From NCBI GenBank assembly GCA_003023105.1, contig PXSZ01000062.1, positions 1-26,582 of the forward strand: a DNA stretch of 26,582 bases, read 5' to 3'. Both the position numbers and the translations under genes were made by a program. The notes beneath the pieces are model-generated. The model ran no database searches. It was not told the DNA's origin and worked only from the letters and a program-made list of their open reading frames with translations. Below, piece by piece: positions 1 through 7,068 of the stretch. Source of the DNA: Bacteroidetes bacterium QH_10_64_37. Lineage in GTDB: Bacteria; Bacteroidota; Rhodothermia; Rhodothermales; Salinibacteraceae. Position 1 is the first letter of the stretch; each line of letters opens with the position of its first letter.

Positions 1-435
1 AAGGTAGGGCACGTCGTCCCGGTCCAGCAGCGCGGATACGGCGTCTGGGCCGAGCTCCGCCCCACTCGTTTCGAAGGGCGTGGCCGGCACGCACGAGGGC
101 GCGCCGAAGGCAAAGTGGAAGGGCACCTGTGTGCCGTCCTCAATCATGTACTCCACCCCCGCCACGCCGAGCACATTGGCGATCTCGTGCGGGTCGCTCA
201 CCGTGCCCACGGTACCGTGTACCACCGCCGCCCGAGCAAACTCTGAGGGCGGCAACATTGAACTCTCGACGTGCACGTGCGCGTCGATGAATCCGGGCAG
301 GAGGTATCGATCCGGCACGTCGTCGGCCGGCTCAACACGGTCGATGACGCCGTCCCGGACCTGAACGGTTGCGGCGCGGATTTCGCGGTCGTGGAGGTCG
401 ACGAGGGGGCCGGCGACGGAGACGGAATCGGGCAT
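1..435 (-). CDS. ade: adenine deaminase, N-terminal part (runs off the left edge)
   Basis: Amidohydrolase-superfamily enzyme that converts adenine to hypoxanthine in the cytoplasm (purine salvage). Only the first 145 residues are in the window. Seen: a short N-terminal beta-sandwich segment, then the metal-binding motif PGFIDAHVHVESSM at residues 47-60 (His53 and His55 of HxH), DPHEIANVLG at 81-90, and PSCVPATPFETSGA at 113-126. This combination of motifs is characteristic of adenine deaminase rather than dihydroorotase or D-aminoacylase. The ATG at 435 is chosen because an in-frame TGA lies a few codons upstream with no other start between them. There is no clear Shine-Dalgarno. It lies 91 nt downstream of a truncated nitroreductase on the same strand. 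The rest of the catalytic domain and the C-terminal domain are outside the window, so intactness cannot be judged. Confidence 0.88.
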   Translation of the reverse strand, partial: MPDSVSVAGPLVDLHDREIRAATVQVRDGVIDRVEPADDVPDRYLLPGFIDAHVHVESSMLPPSEFARAAVVHGTVGTVSDPHEIANVLGVAGVEYMIEDGTQVPFHFAFGAPSCVPATPFETSGAELGPDAVSALLDRDDVPYL

Positions 436-526
436 GAGACTGAGCGCGTCGTCTCAGAAGCACTGCAAGGGATGCCAAAATACAGAGACACCGGCAGAGC
501 GTCGAGCCGCTTCTCCTCTTCCTCTC

Positions 527-883
527 TCATCGCTCCCCTCTTTCTCCCGTGCCGAGCGGGGCAAGCGCCTCTTTCCACTCCTCCGTCACCCGGGTCTTGT
601 AGAATTCCTTTTCTTCCGCCTCCGCGGCGTGCCGAACCTCCGATTTCACGTTCGGGTCGTCGACGGCCACGAACTGCCAGGGCTGCCGGTGGGCACCGCT
701 GGGGGCCGAGCCGACCGTCCGGAGGGCCTCCTCGACCAGTTCGCGGGGCACGGAACGGTCCGAGAAGTCGCGCACAGAGCGCCGTTGGGCCCTCTGCTTC
801 CGGAAGGCGCGGGCCCGCGTCTGCATCTCGTCGGGCGGGTACTCGGTAAAGTCGAGGGGAACGGGGTCGTAGGGACCAGCCAT
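527..883 (-). pseudogene. nitroreductase-family flavoprotein, C-terminal half missing
   Basis: The first ~112 of 118 residues match the start of an iodotyrosine deiodinase/NfnB-like FMN nitroreductase. The N-terminus is YDPVPLDFTEYP; the FMN-phosphate motif RRSVRDF lies at 34-40; SGAHRQPW is at 62-69; EEWKEALAPLGT is at 101-112. In the family the chain normally continues for another ~100 residues, with the Gly-rich FMN contacts and the dimer-forming C-terminal helices. Here it breaks off after LAPLGT into the purine-rich tail GERGER and a stop. No frame in the 91 nt before the next gene resembles the missing half, so a simple frameshift is not the cause; a deletion that removed the 3' half is the best reading. 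The ATG at 883 fits family N-termini. It follows threonine synthase by 71 nt on the same strand. The product is probably non-functional. A short functional variant or an assembly collapse cannot be excluded. Confidence 0.75.
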
Positions 884-954
884 AGACTGAAGGGGATCGA
901 TTCGACACGGTCTGACCTCTCCAAAGCGCGTGCCCCCGGACGGTTCGCAACGTG

Positions 955-2259
955 CTACGGCGTCGTAACCTCTGTCCGGGTCATGGTTTTCCAGAGAGCG
1001 TCCAGGTCAGGTTCAATCTCGGGCACCGGATGGGCCCGCGCCATCACCTCGGCCAGCGGCCCGGGCACGTCAATCTCGCGCCCTACGAGCGGCTCCACCA
1101 CCTCCGGAAACTTAGCCGGGTGCGCCGTGGCCACCAGGATCCAGTCGTAGCCATCGTCGAGGTCGAGTCGCTCCCGGACCTCGACGGCCGTGGCGGTGTG
1201 CGGGTCCCATGCTGTGTCCCAGGCCTCGGGCCCGCGGCGGATCTGGTCCTCAATCTGCTCGTCCGTCACGCGCTCAGCGGCAACTGTGTCGCGCAGAGCG
1301 TTCGCGGTGGGCCAATGGTGGAGCAGGCGTTCCATGTTGCTGGGATCGCCCACGTCCATCGCCGTCGCGAGCGTCTCTTCCGTCTCGAAGGCCTCGTAGT
1401 CACCGGTCTCCAGAAAGTGCGTGACGGGCCGGTTCTCGTTCGTGGCGAGGACGACCTCCCCGATGGGCAGTCCGCATTTGCGGGCGTAAAGGCAGGCGAG
1501 GCCGTTGCCGAGGTTGCCCGAGGGCACGATCACGTTGGGGCGCGTGCCGTGGGTGCGCCAGTGCTGGAGGCTTGCGTGGGCGTAGTAGGTCATCTGCGGC
1601 AGCAGCCGCCCGATGTTGATGCTGTTGGCTGAGGAGAGGCGCAGGCGCTCCTGCCACGTTTCGTCCTGGAACGCCTGCTTCACGAGAGCTTGGCAGTCGT
1701 CGAACACGCCGCGCACCGCCACGGTCTGCACGTTGTCGCTCCAGCCGGTGAGCTGCTTCTCCTGCCGATCGGACACCTTTCCTTTGGGGTACAGGACAAT
1801 GACCTCAACGTTGGGCTTTTTCCAGAAGGCCGCCGCCACGGCCGCGCCGGTGTCGCCGGAGGTGGCCACGAGGACGGTGAGTGGCTGATCGGCGTCTTCG
1901 TTGAGGCGGGCAAGGCTGTCGGCCAGGAAACGCGCGCCTACGTCCTTGAACGCGGCGGTGGGGCCGTGGAAGAGCTCCAGCACATGCGTCCTGCGCCCGA
2001 TCTCACGCAGCGGCACCGGAACCCTGAACGTGGCCTCGCAGATGGCCGGAAGGGCACCGGCCAGGGGATCGTCCTCGACAAAGGGACGGAGGAGCCGCTC
2101 AGCCACGGCTTCGATGGTATTGCAGCCCTCGAACGCCTCGGGGCCGAGATCCGGAAAGCGCTCGGGCACGTAGAGCCCCCCGTCCGGCGCAAGCCCGTCC
2201 TGGAGAGCCGTGGAGAGGGAGACGCGATGATCGGGCGTGCGGGTGCTCAGGTACTGCAC
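955..2259 (-). CDS. thrC: threonine synthase (PLP-dependent)
   Basis: Converts O-phospho-L-homoserine to L-threonine in the cytoplasm, the last step of threonine synthesis. The product is 434 residues, close to the ~430 of the E. coli-type enzyme. Seen: the N-terminal family signature with STR at residues 5-7 and ALQDGLAPDGGLYVPERFPD at 18-37; the PLP lysine in FHGPTAAFKDVGARF (Lys105); the phosphate-binding loop ATSGDTGAA at 132-140; SANSINIGRLLPQ; and PSGNLGNG in the second half. The reading frame is open further upstream, but those extra 77 residues are unlike the family. The GTG at 2259, giving (M)QYLSTRTPDH, is therefore taken as the start; it has no recognisable Shine-Dalgarno. It lies 58 nt downstream of the sugar dehydrogenase gene on the same strand and may be cotranscribed with it. 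No homoserine kinase or homoserine dehydrogenase gene is visible nearby. Confidence 0.95.
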   Translation of the reverse strand: MQYLSTRTPDHRVSLSTALQDGLAPDGGLYVPERFPDLGPEAFEGCNTIEAVAERLLRPFVEDDPLAGALPAICEATFRVPVPLREIGRRTHVLELFHGPTAAFKDVGARFLADSLARLNEDADQPLTVLVATSGDTGAAVAAAFWKKPNVEVIVLYPKGKVSDRQEKQLTGWSDNVQTVAVRGVFDDCQALVKQAFQDETWQERLRLSSANSINIGRLLPQMTYYAHASLQHWRTHGTRPNVIVPSGNLGNGLACLYARKCGLPIGEVVLATNENRPVTHFLETGDYEAFETEETLATAMDVGDPSNMERLLHHWPTANALRDTVAAERVTDEQIEDQIRRGPEAWDTAWDPHTATAVEVRERLDLDDGYDWILVATAHPAKFPEVVEPLVGREIDVPGPLAEVMARAHPVPEIEPDLDALWKTMTRTEVTTP

Positions 2260-2317
2260 GGCAGGGGAAGGGAAAGGGAGCGTGGGAGAGTGGGCGATCG
2301 AGCGCCCGACTGCACAG

Positions 2318-3640
2318 TCAGTTTTCTTTCCCCACGTACGCGATGCGCCAGATGGTGCCGTTTTCGTCGTCGGACACGTAGAGCCCCCCGTCCGGCCCCA
2401 CCGCGAGCCCTGTGGGCCGGTGCTCGGCCTGGTCCGGATTTCGAAGCGTGTCGGCGCCCGTGAAACCGTCGGCAAAGACTTCGAACTCACCGGACGGCGC
2501 GTCGCCGTCGAAGGGGGTAAAGGTCACCTTGTAGCCCTCCTGGAACGGCGCGCGGTTCCAGGAGCCGTGCCAGGCAATGAACGCTCCGCCCTGGTATTTC
2601 TCGGGGAATTGGGTGCCATCGTAGAAGAGCACAGCGTTCGGCGCCCAGTGGCCGGGGAAGGCCTGGATTGGATTCTCGAACTGGTCGCAGCGCCCTACCT
2701 CCGTGCCATCGCCCCCGTACTCCGGCATCAGCACCTTCTTCTCGCTCTTCCAGTCGTAGTAGCAGTACGGCCATCCAAAATCGTCTCCATCATCGACCTT
2801 GAAAAATTCCTCGGCCGGCAACTCAGCGCTCTCCTTCTGGGTGTAGAGGTCGGGGAAGAACTGGTGGAGCTGATCGCGTCCGTGCTGCAATGCGTACAGG
2901 CTGTCGACCGCGTCATTCCACGTAAGCGCCACCGCATTCCGGATGCCCGAGGCATAGCGCGCGTCCGGCGAGTGTTGCTGGCCCGTCTCGTCGGCCTGAT
3001 ACTGCCAGATGCCGGCGTGCTCCTCGAGGAGCGGACACGGATCCTGACCGGGAGACCCCTTTGTCCGGGTCTCTTCCATGCACGCATTCGAGGGTGCGCC
3101 GACGTTTACGTACAAATTGCCGTTTCCGCCGAAGGCGAACGGCTTTACGGCGTGTCCTCCCTGCTCGGGAAAACCGCCTACGATGGTCTCCTTGTCGCCG
3201 GAGGGCACGAGTTCATTGGACGCTTTTTCGTAGCGCCAGAGGGCCGTGTCGGCCCCAAAGTAGAGGTACCCATCGCGCAGGCCAATGCCCGTGCCACCGG
3301 TGTCGCCGAAGTACTCAGTGCGGTCGGCCGTGTAGTCGCCGGTCGTGTCCCGGAGCGCCGCGATGCCACCACCATTTTCGGTGTCGCGGACAGCCGCGTA
3401 CACGTCACCGTTCTCGGCCACCGTGAGGTGGCGCGTGCTTCCAAGATCCTCAGCCACGACGGTCGCGCGAAAGCCTTCCGGGAGCGTCAGGCTGGTGTCC
3501 GTCGAGTTCCCGGCGTCAGTCGAGGCGCTGTTGTCAGTCGAGTTGCACCCGACAAGTACAAGACTCAACAGAACGCCCAGCACGAGGGCGCTTTCCGGAG
3601 CGAATCGGCGATCTTCGGAGGGGAGGAGCGATGTCATCAT
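2318..3640 (-). CDS. PQQ-dependent sugar dehydrogenase / sorbosone dehydrogenase-like lipoprotein
   Basis: Predicted exported lipoprotein of 440 residues with a six-bladed quinoprotein beta-propeller. Such enzymes oxidise sugars or sugar-like alcohols in the periplasm or at the surface using PQQ. Seen: a hydrophobic stretch ending in the lipobox LVLVGC (Cys32 from the ATG at 3640); the opening GFRATVVAEDLGSTRHLTVAENGDVY; GGHAVKPFAFGGNGNLYVNVG, whose His163 aligns with the base His of soluble glucose dehydrogenase; GIRNAVALTW; DDFGWPYCYYDW near 285-298; AWHGSWNR at 356-363; and the last blade with PTGLAVGPDGGLYVSDDENG. The open frame extends 26 codons upstream, but the two ATGs at 3640/3637 give a normal lipoprotein signal. 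Substrate is unknown, and PQQ synthesis genes are not in view. A terminator of the preceding gene lies at 3696-3733, so this gene probably has its own promoter. Confidence 0.85.
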   Translation of the reverse strand: MMTSLLPSEDRRFAPESALVLGVLLSLVLVGCNSTDNSASTDAGNSTDTSLTLPEGFRATVVAEDLGSTRHLTVAENGDVYAAVRDTENGGGIAALRDTTGDYTADRTEYFGDTGGTGIGLRDGYLYFGADTALWRYEKASNELVPSGDKETIVGGFPEQGGHAVKPFAFGGNGNLYVNVGAPSNACMEETRTKGSPGQDPCPLLEEHAGIWQYQADETGQQHSPDARYASGIRNAVALTWNDAVDSLYALQHGRDQLHQFFPDLYTQKESAELPAEEFFKVDDGDDFGWPYCYYDWKSEKKVLMPEYGGDGTEVGRCDQFENPIQAFPGHWAPNAVLFYDGTQFPEKYQGGAFIAWHGSWNRAPFQEGYKVTFTPFDGDAPSGEFEVFADGFTGADTLRNPDQAEHRPTGLAVGPDGGLYVSDDENGTIWRIAYVGKEN

Positions 3641-3695
3641 CGCAGAATCGGAGTTGTCAGGAAGGTGCGGGACCAAAGGGAGCAGTCGCACGCCA

Positions 3696-3733
3696 AGAAG
3701 AAAAGCGACCTCTGCCACAATGGCAAAGGCCGC
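3696..3733 (-). terminator. rho-independent terminator after the DUF4168-like gene
   Basis: Thirteen paired positions (3705-3717 with 3721-3733, including two G-U pairs) close a three-base loop. On the minus strand the stem is followed by TTTTCTTCTT (3696-3704). It lies 30 nt beyond the stop of the Met-rich secreted protein. The opposite strand also has a short T-rich stretch after the stem, so it could act in both directions, but no plus-strand gene ends here. Confidence 0.8.
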
Positions 3734-3763
3734 TGTTTCTTACAAATCAGCCTGTAGGTGCGA

Positions 3764-4261
3764 TTACTGATTCGGCGGATTCGAACCCTGGCCCCTCTGC
3801 GACTGCCGCTTTTTCATCTCCGCCTGCATGGCTGCCTGAATCTCCTTCTTCAGCGTGGAGTCCTCGCGTGCCGACCGCATGATGCGCTGGAACATTTTCA
3901 GGTCCATTTCCTCTTTCTGTGTTTCCTGCTTCAGCATTTTCATCTGCTTCTTTCGCATTTTCATTTGCTGGCGCCGCATCTCCCGCTTCGCCTTCGCTTG
4001 CTGCGTAGAGTCCATTTGCTGCGGGTTGCCGTATTTTTGTTTCATCTGCTTCCGCAGTTTCATCTGCTGCTCCCGCATGGCCGTTTGAACAGTCGCGGCA
4101 ATCCGGGCCGCCTTCTGAATTTGCTCCTGACTCACGTCGTCGGCGGTGAGGGTGGCCGTGGTGTCCTGCTGTGGCATTTGACCAAGCGCTGCGGGCGCGC
4201 TAAGGGCAACGGCAAGGGCAAAAAGGCCAACGCAGAACGGCTTGAGTACACGTCGTATCAT
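3764..4261 (-). CDS. secreted Met/Lys/Gln-rich protein with a DUF4168-like C-terminus
   Basis: A 165-residue exported protein of unknown function. The N-terminus MIRRVLKPFCVGLFALAVAL leads to a signal-peptidase I site near residue 27 (APAALG, then QMPQQ). The mature part begins with a helix containing SQEQIQKAARIAATVQTA (44-61). It is followed by a charged segment (62-123) repeating Met/Lys/Gln/Arg patterns such as RRQQMKMRKKQMKML. It ends with FQRIMRSAREDSTLKKEIQAAM (124-145), which resembles the terminal segment of DUF4168 proteins, whose members have a helix, an insert, then F/Y-x-x-I…D-x-x-L-x-x-x-(I/V). That family match is from pattern memory and is moderate. About 14 of the 92 residues from 62 to 153 are Met. 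The open frame extends upstream, but the ATG at 4261 gives the best signal peptide. It stands alone with its own terminator. Confidence 0.75.
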   Translation of the reverse strand: MIRRVLKPFCVGLFALAVALSAPAALGQMPQQDTTATLTADDVSQEQIQKAARIAATVQTAMREQQMKLRKQMKQKYGNPQQMDSTQQAKAKREMRRQQMKMRKKQMKMLKQETQKEEMDLKMFQRIMRSAREDSTLKKEIQAAMQAEMKKRQSQRGQGSNPPNQ

Positions 4262-4512
4262 GGGAGTGGGTCGTAGTGAGAAAAACATGGGATCGGTCCC
4301 CGCGAGAATTGCAAGGACTACCGCACAACAAGGGGCGATCAGAGTGTTTCGAGGGATCGGAAGGTTTTCCCCGACCTTTGCACGTCCCAACCGCGTTGTC
4401 CAAACGGTCGGCGGTGCGGAATTATTCTTAGGCCGTAGGGCCGTTCTTTCGAGAAGAGCCGGCAGCGGACTCAGCCACAAGCTCTTCTCGAAACTCAGAA
4501 AACCCGAGAGAT

Positions 4513-4547
4513 CAAAGCAAAACGGCCTCCATCACCTGTGAAGGCCG
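4513..4547 (-). terminator. terminator downstream of tRNA-Pro
   Basis: CGGCCT (4523-4528) pairs with AGGCCG (4542-4547) around a 13-base loop. On the minus strand the stem is followed by TTTTGCTTT, eleven bases after the tRNA discriminator base. The remaining ~250 nt between this hairpin and the secreted-protein gene show nothing else recognisable. Confidence 0.65.
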
Positions 4548-4557
4548 CTTTCTAAGG

Positions 4558-4631
<74 letters not shown>

Positions 4632-4821
4632 GTGGGATCACCGCCCCTCTTATAGGGCCAATCTTGAGTCGAGATCCGGTCCGGAGCCCCCAACGGCCCC
4701 GAGTGTCCGGCCCCTGGTGAGAAGTTCAATGGTTATCCACACGGCCCCGTTCGAACTAGGAGTTGTAAATGCAGAGTGGGAGTATTGTCCTTTGCCTCTC
4801 GCCCTTCGCTTATCGCCCCCA

Positions 4822-6714
4822 TCACCGCCCGAACTCTTCGTACATCGCATCAATGCGATCGCCGTAGTGCTTCTCAATAACGCTGCGGCGGAGCTTGAGC
4901 GTCGGGGTCAGCGTGCCCTCCTCCACCGTGAACGGCTCTGCAAGCAGGCGGAAGTTGCGGATTTTTTCGTGCGCCGCTGTCTCCCGATTGTAGGCCGTGA
5001 AGATGTCCTCGAAGACGGCCTGGACCGCATCGAGTTCGAGAAGCGCGGCGTCGCCGTACTCGGACTCGTCGATGTCCTCATCCCGAGCGCGCATCCGGAG
5101 CGACTCGAAGTCGGGCACCACGAGGGCCGTGAGGAACGGGCGCCCCTCCCCGATGACGACGATCTGATCGATCCATCCATTGGTTTTGAACGACTCTTCG
5201 ATGGGGCCGGGGTAGACGTTCTTCCCACCCTCCGTGACGATCATGTGCTTGATGCGGTCTGTGATCTTGAGGTAGCCGTCCTCGAATCGGCCCACGTCGC
5301 CGGTGTGGTACCAGCCGTCCTTGTCGAACGCAGCGCGGGTCTTCTCCGGTCGATTCCAGTACTCGCGCATCACGTTCGGGCCCTTCACGAGAATCTCCCC
5401 CTCCGGCGTCGAGAGAGACGTCGGGTAGTCGCTCCCGCTCACCGTCCCGGCCAGTTCCTCGCCGCCGAGCGGTCGAATGGCGACCGTGACGCCCGGAAGG
5501 ATGTGGCCCACGGTGCCGTAGCGAGGAGCATCCATCGGATTCACCGTGAGGACGGGGGCCGTTTCCGTGACCCCGTAGCCTTCGATGATGGTGACGCCCG
5601 CAGCCTGGAAGAAGGTGCCAATTTCCTCGGACAGCGCCGCTCCCCCCGACACGGCGAAGCGGAGGTTGCCTCCGAGCTTCTCGTGCAGCGTCGAAAAGAC
5701 GAGCCGATGGGCCGCGGCCCTTTGCATTCTCAACCACAGCCCCGCCCCCCCGGACTGCTGCGCCTGAGCGTACCGCTTGCCTACCCGCACGGCCCAGTCG
5801 AAGATCTTCTGCTTGACGGCGCCCCCCTCACCGGCCTGTTTCGTGACGCGGTTGTAGACCTTTTCGAACATGCGCGGCACGGAGATCATGAGGGTCGGCT
5901 GCACCTCCAGCAGGTTCTGGCTCACCGCCTCGATACTCTCCGCGTAGCTGATGATGGCCCCGGCAGCGAGCACGGCCGTGTAGCCCGCTGTGCGCTCGAA
6001 GGCGTGGGAGAGAGGAAGGAAAGAGAGGTGATGGTCGTCTTCGCCGAACGGCACGCGCTGAAGGGCCGCCTTCACGTTCGAGCAGAAGTTGCGATTCGTG
6101 AGTACCACCCCCTTCGGCTCGCCGGTGGTGCCGCTCGTGTAGATGAGGGCACTCGTGTCCTCGGGCGTCATGCCCTCGGCGATGCCGACGAGCTCCTCCT
6201 CGTGATCGGTCCAGTAGTTCCGTCCCGCATCCAACGCATCGTTCCACTGCGTCATGGGCACCGGCGGGGCGTCCGGCGTCTCGCTCATCACGAGGACCTC
6301 TTCGAGCGCTGGGCACTCCTCCGTGACCTCTTCGATCTTCTTGCGCTGGACGGGCACGGACACGATGCACACCTTCGCCCCGGCGTCGCGGAGGATGTAG
6401 GCCACCTTGGCAGGCGGCAGGGACGTGTAGATCGAGACGTTCGCCGCACCGATGAGCTGGGTGCCCAGGTCACTGATGGCCCACTCCGGTCGGTTCTCCG
6501 AAAGGAGGGCCACGCGGTCGCCTTTTCGCACGCCCTGGCGGTGCATGTAGCCCGCCAGCGCCTGCACCCGGTCTTCGAGCGCCTCCCACGTGATGTCGTG
6601 CCAGCCTTCGCCCCGTACCTTGCGCCGCAGCACAGGCCGTTCCCGTCCCCGATACCGATCACAGAGGCGCCGAAATAGTTGGGGAATGGTGTCGAACTCG
6701 ACCTGCGCGGGCAT
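4822..6714 (-). CDS. fadD: long-chain fatty acid--CoA ligase (AMP-forming)
   Basis: Activates fatty acids to acyl-CoA through an acyl-adenylate intermediate, at the cytoplasmic face of the inner membrane. The product is 630 residues, typical of the FadD15/long-chain ACSL branch. Seen in order: the N-terminal domain with GDRVALLSENRPEW near 65-78; the P-loop YTSGTTGEPKG (192-202); LPLSHAFERT (233-242); the A5 motif GYGVTET (380-386); YHTGD (469-473, Asp473 binds the AMP ribose); LKITDRIKHMIVTEGGKNVYP (482-502); and the C-terminal lid with TLTPTLKLRR, carrying the lysine that acts in adenylation. Start ATG at 6714 matches family N-termini. It stands alone; its upstream region carries a tandem 10-bp repeat. 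Exact chain length is not predictable, and menaquinone or other acid-CoA ligases are less likely given the length and motifs. Confidence 0.93.
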   Translation of the reverse strand: MPAQVEFDTIPQLFRRLCDRYRGRERPVLRRKVRGEGWHDITWEALEDRVQALAGYMHRQGVRKGDRVALLSENRPEWAISDLGTQLIGAANVSIYTSLPPAKVAYILRDAGAKVCIVSVPVQRKKIEEVTEECPALEEVLVMSETPDAPPVPMTQWNDALDAGRNYWTDHEEELVGIAEGMTPEDTSALIYTSGTTGEPKGVVLTNRNFCSNVKAALQRVPFGEDDHHLSFLPLSHAFERTAGYTAVLAAGAIISYAESIEAVSQNLLEVQPTLMISVPRMFEKVYNRVTKQAGEGGAVKQKIFDWAVRVGKRYAQAQQSGGAGLWLRMQRAAAHRLVFSTLHEKLGGNLRFAVSGGAALSEEIGTFFQAAGVTIIEGYGVTETAPVLTVNPMDAPRYGTVGHILPGVTVAIRPLGGEELAGTVSGSDYPTSLSTPEGEILVKGPNVMREYWNRPEKTRAAFDKDGWYHTGDVGRFEDGYLKITDRIKHMIVTEGGKNVYPGPIEESFKTNGWIDQIVVIGEGRPFLTALVVPDFESLRMRARDEDIDESEYGDAALLELDAVQAVFEDIFTAYNRETAAHEKIRNFRLLAEPFTVEEGTLTPTLKLRRSVIEKHYGDRIDAMYEEFGR

Positions 6715-6982
6715 GAGAGGCGAGCCGGATCAGAAGAATTGGGCCGCGGCGATTTGCCACGCGGATCTACCGACGACCCCGGACGCTGTTTCTATCGTGA
6801 AGGCCTCGCCCGTGTAGATCGGGCCGACAAGAGAACTAATATGTGCGGATATGTGCGGTACAGTTTGTAAATCTCTCCGAAAACGCTTGAGACTGGAAGG
6901 CAGAGCCCCGCAAACAGGTTGACCCAGGCCCTCATCGTGGGCTCGGGGCAGAAATTCATTTCTTCTCTGAACCCGTCGTCGG
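6715..6982. other. intergenic region upstream of the acyl-CoA ligase
   Basis: No supportable gene. Open frames here lack family-like content and overlap on both strands. It should hold the ligase promoter on the minus strand. The one notable item is the tandem repeat at 6839-6858. The susD terminator lies at its right edge. Confidence 0.5.
6839..6858. repeat. tandem 10-bp repeat in the ligase promoter region
   Basis: ATATGTGCGG occurs twice in direct succession, about 125-145 nt upstream of the acyl-CoA ligase start. The ten-base spacing places both copies on one face of the helix, so a regulator site is possible. Two copies can also arise by slippage. Confidence 0.5.
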
Positions 6983-7008
6983 AAAATAGAAAAGCCCACC
7001 GCAGTGGG
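6983..7008 (-). terminator. rho-independent terminator of the susC-susD operon
   Basis: On the minus strand CCCAC-TGCG-GTGGG forms a tight five-pair hairpin (arms 6995-6999 and 7004-7008), followed directly by CTTTTCTATTTT. It lies about 60 nt beyond the susD stop. Confidence 0.85.
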
Positions 7009-7068
7009 GACCATCACGATGGGCCTGTGCCCGTATGGCCTGGGCATCCATTCCCCCAGAGTCAAAAC

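Noticed and set aside
198..950. A long minus-strand frame of 250 codons overlapping the nitroreductase and ade genes.
   Set aside because: It is Arg/Pro-rich and lies in the shadow frames of two genes with clear family motifs.
2167..2396. A 22-bp perfect direct repeat (2167-2188 and 2375-2396), one copy in thrC and one in the sugar dehydrogenase gene.
   Set aside because: Both copies encode the same family-typical PDGGLYV step in frame with GC-biased codons, so convergence is a sufficient explanation; no sign of duplication around it.
6730..7065. A 111-codon minus-strand frame between susD and the acyl-CoA ligase.
   Set aside because: It starts at the susD end, runs through the susD terminator hairpin and shows no domain-like pattern.
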